A stretch of DNA of 64,000 bases from an uncultured Bacteroidales bacterium (GCA_949286415.1 CASEBV010000012.1:124001-188000); one strand, 5' to 3'; shown: positions 9,274-18,707, counted from the stretch's first letter. Made by a program: numbers and translations. The notes: a model not told the origin generated them from the sequence alone.

Positions 9274-9304
9274 TTTGACCGCTTGGCTAAAATATCTATT
9301 TTTG
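9274..9304 (+). promoter_or_regulatory. Bacteroidota promoter of the second ATPase gene
   Basis: TTTG (9274-9277), 19 bases, then TATTTTTG (9297-9304) is an exact match to the TTTG-N19-TAnnTTTG promoter form. Transcription would start near 9311, leaving a leader of roughly 37 bases before the ATG at 9348. Confidence 0.75.
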
Positions 9305-9347
9305 TAATCGAAAACTCTGTCATAGACTGACATAAATTTCCGTTATC

Positions 9348-10604
9348 ATGACGCATATTGAAAGAAAAAAATATCTGGACGAACTCATATCCTTACGCCA
9401 TAACGGTATGATCAAGGTCATAACAGGCATGCGCAGATGCGGCAAGTCCTATCTTCTTTTTGAAATATTTGCCTCTTGGCTAGAAAAAGACGGCATTGCT
9501 CCGGATCATATCATAAAAGTGGATCTGGAAGACTATAGGAGTCGGGAAATGAGAAATCCCGATAATCTGTACGCATTTGTGGAAAGTCGCATTACAGATG
9601 ACTCCACGTATTATCTCTTGTTGGACGAAGTCCAGATGCTCTGTCATTTCGAGGATGTGCTGAACGGCTTTTTGCGTATGCGGAACATGGATGTGTATGT
9701 GACAGGCAGCAATGCAAAGTTTCTGTCAAAGGATATAGCTACGGAATTCCGGGGACGCGGTTTTGAAGTAAAAATGTATCCGTTGAGTTTCGGCGAGTAC
9801 ATGTCGGTATATTCCGGAACCGTTCAGGCAGGCTTCAATGAATATATGCTGTATGGCGGTCTTCCGCAGATATTGTCGTACAATACGGATGAACAGAAAG
9901 CGAAGTTCCTGAAGTCATTGTTTGACGAGACCTATATCAAAGACATCAAAGACCGTTATGAGATACGCAAGGACGATGATTTGGAGGAACTTGTCAACCT
10001 CCTGGCTTCCGGTATCGGCGCACTCACGAATCCGAACAAGCTGGCGAACACATTCAGGAGCGAGAAGAAGTCCTCCATATCATACGATACTGTCAAAGAA
10101 TACATTGACTACTTGTGTGATTCGTTTCTGATAGAAAAGTCCACGCGCTATGACATCAAGGGTAAGCGGTATATCAATTCCCCATACAAGTATTACTTCA
10201 TGGACTTGGGGTTGCGCAACGCCCGTATCAATTTCCGTCAGTCGGAAAGAAGTCATCTGATGGAGAACATGGTTTACAACGAATTGCGGATACGGGGGTT
10301 CAATGTGGATGTCGGTATAGTTCCGGTGGTGCTGACCGATGAAAACGGCAGGCAGCAGCGGGCCAGTCTTGAAGTCGATTTCGTCTGCAATCTGGGAAGC
10401 AGGAGGTATTATATACAGTCAGCCTACAGGATGGAGTCTGACGAGAAGATAAGACAGGAATGTGCCTCCTTGCTGAAAGTGGGCGATTCGTTCAAGAAGA
10501 TTATAGTCATCGGAGAAGAAAGCCCTGTCATACGGGATGAAACAGGCATTACAACCATCAGTATTTACGACTTCCTGTTAAAAGATAATTCATTGGAGTT
10601 ATAA
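9348..10604 (+). CDS. AAA_14 / DUF4143 family ATPase (second copy)
   Basis: 418 residues. Walker A is TGMRRCGKSYLL (about 26-37), Walker B is YLLLDEVQML, and VTGSNAKFLS matches the sensor region. The C-terminal DUF4143 part includes YYFMDLGLRNARINF and NMVYNELRIRGFNVDVG. The nuclease-like motif is degraded: LEVDFVCN is present, but the position of ExK reads IQSAYRM, so the lysine is missing. It is clearly a different subfamily from the copy at 6606, so this is not a recent duplication. It has its own consensus promoter. Function is unknown; a role in defence or DNA handling is often guessed for the family but not shown here. Confidence 0.85.
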   Translation: MTHIERKKYLDELISLRHNGMIKVITGMRRCGKSYLLFEIFASWLEKDGIAPDHIIKVDLEDYRSREMRNPDNLYAFVESRITDDSTYYLLLDEVQMLCHFEDVLNGFLRMRNMDVYVTGSNAKFLSKDIATEFRGRGFEVKMYPLSFGEYMSVYSGTVQAGFNEYMLYGGLPQILSYNTDEQKAKFLKSLFDETYIKDIKDRYEIRKDDDLEELVNLLASGIGALTNPNKLANTFRSEKKSSISYDTVKEYIDYLCDSFLIEKSTRYDIKGKRYINSPYKYYFMDLGLRNARINFRQSERSHLMENMVYNELRIRGFNVDVGIVPVVLTDENGRQQRASLEVDFVCNLGSRRYYIQSAYRMESDEKIRQECASLLKVGDSFKKIIVIGEESPVIRDETGITTISIYDFLLKDNSLEL

Positions 10605-10684
10605 TTCAGTACAAGTCGGATAAATGGTAAAGAGTGTGCGGGGAATCCGGTGGACTTTGTAGATGAAATTCCGCAGATTTTAAT

Positions 10685-10692
10685 TAAGTTTG
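10685..10692 (+). promoter_or_regulatory. Possible -7 box of the deoxynucleoside kinase gene
   Basis: TAAGTTTG matches TAnnTTTG and lies 25 bases before the ATG at 10718. The nearest upstream TTTG (10656-10659) is 25 bases away, longer than usual, so support is partial. Confidence 0.35.
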
Positions 10693-10717
10693 TCCCCGAA
10701 ATAAAAAATTCTGAAAT

Positions 10718-11341
10718 ATGCATATAGCGGTAGCCGGAAATATCGGGAGCGGCAAGACTACTCTCACCAAGATGCTTGCAGCTCATTACAAGTGGACTCC
10801 GAGGTTCGAGTCAGTGGACTACAACCCTTATCTCGCGGATTTCTATGAGGACATGGAGAGGTGGTCGTTCAATCTCCAGATATATTTCCTCAACAAGAGG
10901 TTCAAGGATGTGGTGGAAATCTCCAAGTCTCCGGATGTCATCATCCAGGACAGGACCATCTATGAGGATGCCAGGATATTTGCCCCGAATCTTCATGCGA
11001 TGGGGCTGATGAGCACGAGGGACTTTGAGAATTATTCCGACCTCTTCGACCTGATGATGTCTCTGGTCAATCCGCCTGACCTGCTGATTTACCTGCGCTC
11101 GTCCATACCGAATCTCGTCAATCAGATTCAGAAGCGGGGCCGGGAATACGAGAAGAGCATAAGGATTGACTACCTCACAGGACTTAACGAGCGATATGAG
11201 GCGTGGATTTCAGAATACAGCCACAAGCTCCTCATCCTGGATGTGGACAGGATAAAGTTCGAGAACAGGCCTGAAGATTTTCAGGAGATAACGGACAGGA
11301 TTGACGCCGAGCTCTTCGGTCTTTTTGCCGATGTGCAGTAG
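10718..11341 (+). CDS. Deoxynucleoside kinase
   Basis: 207 residues, the usual size for the dNK family, which phosphorylates deoxyadenosine, deoxyguanosine or pyrimidine deoxynucleosides for salvage. Walker A is AGNIGSGKTTL (K13). IIQDRTIYEDARIF corresponds to the DRS motif (DRT here), and RGREYEKSIRIDYL is the lid and Arg-rich segment. Specificity for dA/dG versus dC/T is not readable from these motifs. It is cytoplasmic, with its own likely promoter, and is followed by a weak hairpin and the acyl-CoA ligase gene. Confidence 0.9.
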   Translation: MHIAVAGNIGSGKTTLTKMLAAHYKWTPRFESVDYNPYLADFYEDMERWSFNLQIYFLNKRFKDVVEISKSPDVIIQDRTIYEDARIFAPNLHAMGLMSTRDFENYSDLFDLMMSLVNPPDLLIYLRSSIPNLVNQIQKRGREYEKSIRIDYLTGLNERYEAWISEYSHKLLILDVDRIKFENRPEDFQEITDRIDAELFGLFADVQ

Positions 11342-11366
11342 CAGTCTTTTCAAATGCCTCCGGCAT

Positions 11367-11385
11367 CCGGTCTTTATGGGACCGG
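11367..11385 (+). terminator. Weak hairpin after the deoxynucleoside kinase gene
   Basis: CCGGTC (11367-11372) pairs with GACCGG (11380-11385) over a 7-base loop and is followed by TCATTTCATTTT. The stem is only 6 bp and the T tract is broken, so it may be weak or merely a leader hairpin of the next gene. Confidence 0.35.
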
Positions 11386-11418
11386 TCATTTCATTTTGCA
11401 TCAAATAATCAAGAAGAT

Positions 11419-13326
11419 ATGGCAGAAAGAATCACCATCATCCAGTTTGTGGAGAAATACACAAGGCAGTTCGCCTCCAACACTTTCCTGTGGGAAAAAG
11501 TCGGGAAGGAATGGACGGCCACGACATTTGGGCAGACCAGGAAGGAAGCATACCGCATTGCTGCGGGGCTCATGGCCCTCGGGGTGCAGAAAGGGGAGAA
11601 GGTATCCCTCCTTTCCGAAGGCCGCAATCTCTGGGTTCTCGGAGAGCTGGGCATCCTTTATGCCGGGGCGGTCAATGTGCCGCTGTCAGTCAAGCTTGAG
11701 GAAAGCAATGACCTTGTGTTCCGTATCAGGCATTCCGACTCGAAATATGTCATGGTATCCGCACAGCAGCTCCCGAAGATCAGGAAGATCCTTGCCGACC
11801 TCCCTCTTGTGGAGAAGGTGATAGTGCTGGACGACCTTGACAAGTACGGGGACAGGGAGATGCCTCTGTCGGAAATCCGGAAAATGGGAGATGCCTTCCT
11901 CTCGGAGCATGAGGACATGTTCAGGCAGAGATATGAGTCCATCGGCCCCGACGACTATGCCAACATCAGCTATACATCCGGTACCACGGCTGACCCCAAG
12001 GGAATACTCCTGACACACAGGAACTACACAGCCAATGTGGAGCAGGCGCAGTCGGTGATAGGCGTGACACCTCAGGACAGAATGCTGATAATCCTGCCTC
12101 TGGACCACTGCTTCGCCCATGTCGCCGGATTCTATACGATGATGTCCTACGGGGCCTCGATAGGCACGGTGCCGGCAGGACGGACTCCGATGGAGGCGCT
12201 GCGGAACATTCCGATGAGCATACAGGAGCTGAAGCCTACCGTGATGCTGAGCGTCCCTGCCCTTGCCAAGAATTTCAAGAAGAACATAGAGACTGGAGTA
12301 AAGGCCAAGGGAGCGAAGGTGGAGAAACTGTACCATTTCGCCCTCAACATGGCAATAGCCTACAATAAGGAAGGCTACAACAAGGGCGGCATCACCCAGT
12401 TCTGGAAAAAGCCTCTGCTTGCATTGTTCGACAAACTGATTTTCAAGAGCGTGCGTCAGGCTCTCGGCGGACAGATGAAATTCTTCGTCGGAGGAGGCGC
12501 CCTGCTCGACATAGACCTTCAGCGGTATTACTATGCCATAGGAATCCCGATGTACCAGGGCTACGGACTTTCCGAGGCCACGCCGATTATCTCGGCCAAT
12601 GCCCCGGCAAGGCACATCCTCGGCTCTTCGGGATGCGTGGTGAAGCCTATGGATATAAAAATCTGCGATGCCGACGGCAGGACATTGCCGTACGGCGAGA
12701 AAGGGGAGATTGTCATCCGCGGGGAGAATGTTATGGCCGGCTATTGGAAGAACCCGAAGGCCACGGCCGAGACCGTAGTGGACGGCTGGCTCCATACGGG
12801 GGACATGGGCTATATGCGCGACAAGGACTTCCTGTATGTGGTGGGACGCTTCAAGTCGCTGCTCATCAGTGCTGACGGAGAGAAATACAGTCCGGAGGGC
12901 ATAGAGGAGTCTATGGTGGAGAATTCGAAGTACATCGACCAGATAGTGCTCCACAACAGCCAGGACCCGTATACCATAGCCCTTATGGTGCCGAACAAGG
13001 ATGCCCTCAGGGCGTATGTGAAGGCGACTTCCCCGGAGATGGACCCGGATTCTGCGGAGGCCAAGGTACTCATGCTTGAAAAGATTCAGAGTGAGGTGAA
13101 TTCATACCGCAAAGGCGGGGCCAATGCCGGCGCTTTCCCTGAAAGATGGCTTCCGGCTGCAGTCTGTGTGCTTCCTGAGCCGTTTACGGAAAAGAACCAC
13201 ATGGTCAACAGCACCATGAAGATAGTCCGCGGCAAGGTTGAGAAGGCATACGCGGAGAGGATGAAATTTGCCTATACTCCGGAAGGGAAAAATATTGTCA
13301 ACGAAATGAACCTGTCGTCGCTGTAG
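11419..13326 (+). CDS. Long-chain fatty acid-CoA ligase (AMP-forming)
   Basis: 635 residues. It activates fatty acids to acyl-CoA through an acyl-adenylate. The AMP-binding P-loop YTSGTTADPKGILLTHRN lies at about 184-201. YQGYGLSEATPIIS is the second adenylate motif, and GWLHTGDMGYMRDKDFLYVVGR matches the hinge region with the conserved Asp and Arg. The C-terminal catalytic Lys would be in the NSTMKIVRGKVEKAY stretch. The size and the AMP-binding domain fit the FadD-like, long-chain group common in Bacteroidota. It is 77 bases downstream of the deoxynucleoside kinase and 37 bases upstream of the nitroreductase. Confidence 0.92.
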   Translation: MAERITIIQFVEKYTRQFASNTFLWEKVGKEWTATTFGQTRKEAYRIAAGLMALGVQKGEKVSLLSEGRNLWVLGELGILYAGAVNVPLSVKLEESNDLVFRIRHSDSKYVMVSAQQLPKIRKILADLPLVEKVIVLDDLDKYGDREMPLSEIRKMGDAFLSEHEDMFRQRYESIGPDDYANISYTSGTTADPKGILLTHRNYTANVEQAQSVIGVTPQDRMLIILPLDHCFAHVAGFYTMMSYGASIGTVPAGRTPMEALRNIPMSIQELKPTVMLSVPALAKNFKKNIETGVKAKGAKVEKLYHFALNMAIAYNKEGYNKGGITQFWKKPLLALFDKLIFKSVRQALGGQMKFFVGGGALLDIDLQRYYYAIGIPMYQGYGLSEATPIISANAPARHILGSSGCVVKPMDIKICDADGRTLPYGEKGEIVIRGENVMAGYWKNPKATAETVVDGWLHTGDMGYMRDKDFLYVVGRFKSLLISADGEKYSPEGIEESMVENSKYIDQIVLHNSQDPYTIALMVPNKDALRAYVKATSPEMDPDSAEAKVLMLEKIQSEVNSYRKGGANAGAFPERWLPAAVCVLPEPFTEKNHMVNSTMKIVRGKVEKAYAERMKFAYTPEGKNIVNEMNLSSL

Positions 13327-13347
13327 CGCGGATGTGCTTCGGCGGCG

Positions 13348-13362
13348 ACTGTAATTTACAGT
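13348..13362. promoter_or_regulatory. 15-bp perfect palindrome before the nitroreductase start
   Basis: ACTGTAATTTACAGT is a 7+1+7 perfect inverted repeat ending one base before the ATG at 13364. The position would allow a repressor or a translation-blocking hairpin. No regulator gene is adjacent. Confidence 0.4.
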
Positions 13363-13363
13363 T

Positions 13364-13918
13364 ATGGATTTTGAGAATCTTGTGCAGGTGCGCCAGAGTG
13401 ACAGGAAATACAAGGCGCAGCCTGTCGAAAAGGAAAAGATAATGAAATGCCTGGAGGCGGCCCGCCTCTCCCCGTCGGCCTGCAACTCGCAGCCGTGGAA
13501 ATTCATCGTGGTGGATTCGCGCCAGCTTCTCGGGCAGATGGCAGATGCTGCCTGCGGCACGGGCATGAACAAGTTCACATATCAGGTGCCGGTGATGGTG
13601 GCCGTGGTCCTTGAGAAAATGAATGTGACCGCCAGAATCGGCAGCATGCTCAAGGACAAGGACTACAGCATGATGGATCTTGGCATGGCGGTGGAGCATT
13701 TCTGTCTGCAGGCGGCGGAACTCGGCCTCGGGACATGCATCATGGGCTGGTTCAACGAGAAAAAGATAGCCTCGCTGCTCGGGGTGCCGAGGGGAAAGCG
13801 CATCCCTCTGCTGATTTCCGTCGGATATCCTGACGGGCCGACAAGACAGAAAATCCGCAAGGGCATGGATGAGATTTCATCATGGAACAAATACTCAAAG
13901 GGAGCTTCTGCGGAATAA
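13364..13918 (+). CDS. Nitroreductase family flavoprotein
   Basis: 184 residues. These are FMN-dependent NAD(P)H oxidoreductases, usually homodimers. The N-terminal RQSDRKY (about 9-15) supplies the phosphate-binding Arg, then SACNSQPWKFIVV and, near the C-terminus, GLGTCIMGWFNEKK are typical FMN-binding stretches. It is short, as in the compact Bacteroidota subgroup. It is cytoplasmic. A palindrome overlaps the region just before its start codon, and it lies 37 bases after the acyl-CoA ligase. The physiological substrate is unknown. Confidence 0.88.
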   Translation: MDFENLVQVRQSDRKYKAQPVEKEKIMKCLEAARLSPSACNSQPWKFIVVDSRQLLGQMADAACGTGMNKFTYQVPVMVAVVLEKMNVTARIGSMLKDKDYSMMDLGMAVEHFCLQAAELGLGTCIMGWFNEKKIASLLGVPRGKRIPLLISVGYPDGPTRQKIRKGMDEISSWNKYSKGASAE

Positions 13919-13954
13919 GCATCACAAAGTGTATTAAAATCTCAATACAATACT
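13919..13954. other. Short spacer with no recognised signal
   Basis: A 36-base gap between the nitroreductase and M3 peptidase genes. It is A/T-rich, and no TAnnTTTG or hairpin was found in it. Confidence 0.4.
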
Positions 13955-16267
13955 ATGAAATCTTTGGTGTCAGGTTCTCCAGTTGGGGGAACCGTCAGAT
14001 TATTGATGACTGCATTTATGATTATGGGAATGACTGCGTGCGGACGGACAAATCCGTTTCTTTCTGACTGGGATACCCCGTATGGGCTGCCTCCGTTCGA
14101 GGAAATAAAGGAAAAGGATTATATACCGGCCATAAAGATAGGTATTCACCGTCAGGAGGCTGAAATTGACGCCATAATTGCCAAGAATGACAAGCCGACA
14201 TTCGGGAATACGATAGCCGCATTCGAGCAGTCCGGGGAATTGCTTGACAAGGTGACCGGAGTCCTGTTCAATGTGGCGGAATCCGATGCCACGGAGTCCA
14301 TGCAGAAGATTGTGTCGGAGGCCATGCCGCTTCTGACTGAGCATCAGGACAACATCTACATGAATCATTATCTCTTCTCCCGTGTCAGGGAACTTTATGA
14401 CACGAGGGAGACTCTCGGGCTGACGGAGGAGCAGAATGCCGTCCTTGAAAAAATCTACAGGACATTTGTATCCAACGGTGTCGCCCTCGATGAGGAGGGA
14501 CAGGGCAGGCTGAGGGAGATAAACAAGTCCCTTGCCGCCCTTCAGCAGCAGTTCGGGAACAATCTGCTTGCGGAGACAAATGCCTTCCGCATGATACTCA
14601 CGGATTCCTCACAGCTTGAAGGACTGCCTGAAACCGTGATGTCCGCCGCTGCGGCTGATGCTGCGGCAGCCGGAATCACGGCCAGGGACGCAATGAAGAT
14701 TACCGGGGCTGAGAATGTGTCGGAAGGCGGGCCTTGGCTCTTTACCCTGCACAATCCGAGCTATGTGCCGTTCATGACATACAGCGCGAGACGGGACCTG
14801 CGTGCGGAAATGTTCAATGCATATTCTTCAAGGGGCAGCCGCGGGAATGCTGAGGACAACAATGCCGTCGTCCTGAAAATCGTCAGGCTGAGGATAGAGA
14901 AGGCAAGGCTCCTGGGGTATGATACTCCTGCGGATTTCATACTTTCGGACAAGATGGCACACGATGCCGCGACAGTCGACGGCTTCCTCGGCGGAATCTT
15001 TGCCCCTGCCGTGGCCCGGGCTGAAAAGGAAGTGGCAGTGATGCAGGAAATCATGGATGCCGACGTCAAGGACGGAATCCTTCCTGACGACAGCACTTCG
15101 GTAATCCGTCCGTGGGACTGGGCCTATTACGCCGAAAGGGTGCGTCACAGGGACTACGAGCTCAACGAATCCCTCATCAAGCCTTATTTCAAGATGGAGA
15201 ATGTCCGCGAGGGCGTCTTTGCCGCGGCCCACAGGCTCTACGGACTCAATTTTGAGAAACTCGAAGGCATCCCTGTCTATCATCCCGATGTGGAAGGCTT
15301 CAAGGTGACGGATTCGGACAGTTCCTTTGTCGGTGTCCTTCTTACTGACTATTATCCGCGTCCGGCCAAGAGAGGCGGGGCATGGATGAACAATTTCCGC
15401 AACCAGTATGTGACGAAAGACGGGGAGGACATAAGGCCGATTATCGTCAATGTGGGCAATTTCACCAAGCCTTCTGCCGGCAAGCCGTCGCTTCTTACCC
15501 TTGACGAGGCTGCCACCATGTTCCATGAGTTCGGACATGCCCTGCACGGACTCCTGAGCCGGTGCACATACAAGGATGTGAGCGGCACCAGTGTCGCCCG
15601 CGACTTCGTGGAACTCCCGTCCCAGCTCAACGAGAACTGGACTCTGCAGCCTGAGACTCTTGAAATGTACGCAAGGCATTATCAGACAGGAGAGGCAATA
15701 CCGGATTCGCTTGTCGCAAAAATCCGCAGTGCGTCGACATTCAACCAGGGATTCATGACCACAGAACTCACTGCAGCCGCAATCCTTGACATGCGCTGGC
15801 ATGAACTCACTTCCGTCTATGTGCCGTCCGACTGCCCGTTCGCATCTGGGACTCCGGCTCCGGAAGGCGCCCTGGCAGGGACTCTTGTCATCGGAGGCAA
15901 GCCGAGGACTCTCGGGACATCCGGTGAGCTCCGCCTGATTGACCCGTCGAAGTTCGAGGCATATGTCATGGCTGAGGCCGGCCTTATTGACGAGATTATC
16001 CCGAGATACAGGACTACATATTTCAACCATATCTTCAACGGCGGCTACAATGCCGGCTACTACAGCTACCTGTGGGCGGAAGTGCTTGACAAGGATGCAT
16101 TTGAGCTCTTCAGGGAAAAGGGCATCTTCAATACGGAAGTGTCGATGTCATACCGCCGCAACATCCTCGAGAAGGGCGCAAGCGAAGACCCGATGGTCCT
16201 CTACCGCAGATTCCGAGGCTCTGAACCGGACCCGGGTGCGCTGCTCCGGGCAAGAGGTCTGGAATAG
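13955..16267 (+). CDS. M3 family metallopeptidase (Dcp/oligopeptidase-like) lipoprotein
   Basis: 770 residues. The zinc motif HEFGHALH begins at residue 524, and the downstream Glu lies in the following helix, as in peptidyl-dipeptidase Dcp and oligopeptidase A. The N-terminal RLLMTAFMIMGMTACG looks like a lipoprotein signal with the lipobox ending at the Cys, so the enzyme is probably anchored in the periplasm or at the outer membrane. It would trim short peptides. The first Met is followed by a non-hydrophobic stretch (KSLVSGSPVGGTVR), so a later Met in the same frame may be the true start. It lies 33 bases upstream of a BACON lipoprotein gene and may be read through into it. Confidence 0.9.
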   Translation: MKSLVSGSPVGGTVRLLMTAFMIMGMTACGRTNPFLSDWDTPYGLPPFEEIKEKDYIPAIKIGIHRQEAEIDAIIAKNDKPTFGNTIAAFEQSGELLDKVTGVLFNVAESDATESMQKIVSEAMPLLTEHQDNIYMNHYLFSRVRELYDTRETLGLTEEQNAVLEKIYRTFVSNGVALDEEGQGRLREINKSLAALQQQFGNNLLAETNAFRMILTDSSQLEGLPETVMSAAAADAAAAGITARDAMKITGAENVSEGGPWLFTLHNPSYVPFMTYSARRDLRAEMFNAYSSRGSRGNAEDNNAVVLKIVRLRIEKARLLGYDTPADFILSDKMAHDAATVDGFLGGIFAPAVARAEKEVAVMQEIMDADVKDGILPDDSTSVIRPWDWAYYAERVRHRDYELNESLIKPYFKMENVREGVFAAAHRLYGLNFEKLEGIPVYHPDVEGFKVTDSDSSFVGVLLTDYYPRPAKRGGAWMNNFRNQYVTKDGEDIRPIIVNVGNFTKPSAGKPSLLTLDEAATMFHEFGHALHGLLSRCTYKDVSGTSVARDFVELPSQLNENWTLQPETLEMYARHYQTGEAIPDSLVAKIRSASTFNQGFMTTELTAAAILDMRWHELTSVYVPSDCPFASGTPAPEGALAGTLVIGGKPRTLGTSGELRLIDPSKFEAYVMAEAGLIDEIIPRYRTTYFNHIFNGGYNAGYYSYLWAEVLDKDAFELFREKGIFNTEVSMSYRRNILEKGASEDPMVLYRRFRGSEPDPGALLRARGLE

Positions 16268-16300
16268 AATCACTTTTTAATCAAAAAATCATAAAATTAC

Positions 16301-18679
16301 ATGAAATTCAAAAATTTGTTTTTGTTCGGGCTCGCGTCGGCTGCCCTCCTGGCCGGCTGCAAAGAAGAAGAGCCTGTAGTCACTCCGGCTATTGAAGCAA
16401 AGCCAGAAGTACTTTCTTTCATAGCGGGGGGGGCTACTAAAACAGTAACCATTACAGCCAACGGCGCTTGGGAAGCAACAATCGATTATGATGAAAATTC
16501 CGGATGGCTTTCGGTATCACCCGAGGCCGGCGAGGCATCTGACAATGCGGTGAGTGTAGAAATCACTGCCCGGGAGAACACCTCTTCCGAAGTCAGGAAT
16601 GCCACTGTCACTTTCACTAATTCCACAGCATACGTGAAGGTGACCGTGACCCAGACGGGAGCCGAGGAGGGCGGAGGAGATGACCCTGACATTGAAAAGG
16701 AAATAGTGGATGCCACTGTGGCGGAATTCCTTGCCGCAGACCCTGATGACAACAGCAAGCTGTACCGGCTCACAGGTACGGTGGCTGACTTGGGTGTGGT
16801 TTCCCTCAAGTCGTTTACCCTTGTTGACGGAGAAGATGAGGTGTCGGTGCCTGCTCTTGCTGAAAGTGCAGAGTCCACGGCGGATGCCATCGCCAAATAT
16901 GGCATCATGAACGGAGACAAGGTCACTCTCGTGGGTGTCCGAGGAGAGCTCGGCGGACAACCTGCGGTCACGGATGCATACTATGAGTCCCATGAGCAGG
17001 GCGGAGAGGATGTCCCTCAGGAGCCGCAGAAAGTTTCAATACAGGAATTCATCGATGCCCCCGAAAGTGATGTCCGTCTTTATCAACTTACAGGCACCAT
17101 TGATAAGCTTGAGGACCTCGGCACTATGCATTCCTTTATGCTTGCGGATGAAGGGAATGTATCAGTGCAGGTATGGGGCCTTGATGAAAGTGCAGAGAAA
17201 GATTCGGATGCATTTGACTGGATTGACCTTGAACAGGGCGACAAAGTGACACTTGTCGGGAAAAGGGGCAGCTTTGACGGGACACCGCAGGTCCATGGCG
17301 CATACTATGTCAGCCATGAAATCGGACTGAGATATTATGATATGCCGGATGTCATCGGCCTTGAGCCCGGCCGCGCCGTAAGGACCGAGGGGCAGGTGCT
17401 CGGCATAGGCTCCGACTGTTTCGTGTTCGGCTACACCTCTGATGCCGTAGTCATCAATGACCCTGATGCCCTTGCCGGCCTTGAGTTCGGAGACAGGCTC
17501 ACGGTAGAAGGTACGACAGCCTCTCTCTACGGTCTCACTTCACTTGAAGACGTGACTGTCGTCTCAAACAGCCCGGACCAGATATATACGCTCGCAGCCG
17601 AAGACCTGGAATCCAAGTTCGGTGAAATCAAGGGAGGCAATGTGAGGTATGTCAAATATACCGGTACGGTCACTGCTTCCGGCTCTGACTACACCATTTC
17701 TGTCAGCGGCAGTACGGGCCACCTCGTTTCAGCTCCGGCGTCAGTCGACCTTGCATCCCTTGCCGGCAAAGAAGCCGCCCTTGAGGCCTTCTACATCGGC
17801 GAAGACGGCAATGACTTCTATCTCATGCCGGTAAAGGCCCAGGCAACTTCAGCGGAAGTGTTCTTCTATCTTGACGAAGATGTCATGAATAACGGTCTGG
17901 TCATTCCGGCAGGGCAGTCTTCAGTCACATTCACTGTATATGCTTCTCCGGAAGTGTCATATTCAATCAGTGTGGCAGCAGGATGGGAGTTCTGGGAAGA
18001 CTCATACTCTGTCACACCGTCGACTGGAGGCAAAGGCACGGCCGAGTATACCATTGTTTCCGGCAACGGCATCAATACTGATTCCCGGCCGCATACTGCC
18101 GATGTGCGCATTGTCGTCAACAACGAATACAAGGATCAGCTCGACCCTTATCTATATGATGTGACATTGACTCATATGAACGGCACGGAAGAAGGCGGCG
18201 ACGGAGAGGACGGCTCTTTCGTCAAGATGACCGGGGCCCTCGCCGACTATTCCGGCACATATCTGATAGTCTTTGAGGAAGCCTCTGTGGCATTTGACGG
18301 CTCCGCCAACTCTGCCAAACTGAGAAGCGGGCCTACAGTTTCAGTTTCCATTGCATCTGATGAGATTGCAGCCACTGACGACTTGAAAGCTTCTGCCGTT
18401 GAACTGGTCAAGGAAGGAGACATCTATTATCTGAAGACAGCATCCGGGTATTATCTTTACAATCCGACTGCTTCGGACATGATTATGGGAATTGAAATAC
18501 TTCCGGCAAACAAGACCATTTATCAGCAGAAAATAGAGTATACTGACGGTCATCATAAGATTTCGACCGCATCGCAGGGCAATGTGCTCATGTATTATAA
18601 CAGTGCAGCCAAATTCTATGGCTCGTCAAATTACTCTTCGCCCGATTATCAGAAGCCTGTTCTCTACAGGCTCCAGTAA
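16301..18679 (+). CDS. BACON and OB-like multidomain surface lipoprotein
   Basis: 792 residues. The signal peptide ends in the lipobox LLAGC, followed by KEEEP, an acidic run that favours surface export of lipoproteins in Bacteroidota. In order: a BACON domain (about 31-117), an acidic Gly-rich linker, and two OB-like repeats (about 136-230 and 244-340). Each repeat follows the pattern 'EFL/I...YxLTGT...F.L.D...V.V...GDKVTLVGxRG...AYY.SHE'. A further beta-rich, OB-like segment (345-515), a BACON-like Ig segment (528-630) and a C-terminal domain (about 640-792) ending in VLYRLQ follow. OB folds often bind nucleic acids or oligosaccharides. No catalytic motif is seen. A terminator follows. It shares its domain set with the neighbouring 1315-residue protein, which marks them as paralogous binding proteins. 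Confidence 0.8.
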   Translation: MKFKNLFLFGLASAALLAGCKEEEPVVTPAIEAKPEVLSFIAGGATKTVTITANGAWEATIDYDENSGWLSVSPEAGEASDNAVSVEITARENTSSEVRNATVTFTNSTAYVKVTVTQTGAEEGGGDDPDIEKEIVDATVAEFLAADPDDNSKLYRLTGTVADLGVVSLKSFTLVDGEDEVSVPALAESAESTADAIAKYGIMNGDKVTLVGVRGELGGQPAVTDAYYESHEQGGEDVPQEPQKVSIQEFIDAPESDVRLYQLTGTIDKLEDLGTMHSFMLADEGNVSVQVWGLDESAEKDSDAFDWIDLEQGDKVTLVGKRGSFDGTPQVHGAYYVSHEIGLRYYDMPDVIGLEPGRAVRTEGQVLGIGSDCFVFGYTSDAVVINDPDALAGLEFGDRLTVEGTTASLYGLTSLEDVTVVSNSPDQIYTLAAEDLESKFGEIKGGNVRYVKYTGTVTASGSDYTISVSGSTGHLVSAPASVDLASLAGKEAALEAFYIGEDGNDFYLMPVKAQATSAEVFFYLDEDVMNNGLVIPAGQSSVTFTVYASPEVSYSISVAAGWEFWEDSYSVTPSTGGKGTAEYTIVSGNGINTDSRPHTADVRIVVNNEYKDQLDPYLYDVTLTHMNGTEEGGDGEDGSFVKMTGALADYSGTYLIVFEEASVAFDGSANSAKLRSGPTVSVSIASDEIAATDDLKASAVELVKEGDIYYLKTASGYYLYNPTASDMIMGIEILPANKTIYQQKIEYTDGHHKISTASQGNVLMYYNSAAKFYGSSNYSSPDYQKPVLYRLQ

Positions 18680-18707
18680 TCAGTCTGCTGAGACATGATA
18701 ATCCGCA

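Noticed and set aside
10630..10655. AGTGTGC...CCGGTGGAC stretch similar to the intergenic repeat
   Set aside because: It lacks the 17-bp palindrome and the matching right arm; too degenerate to count as a copy.
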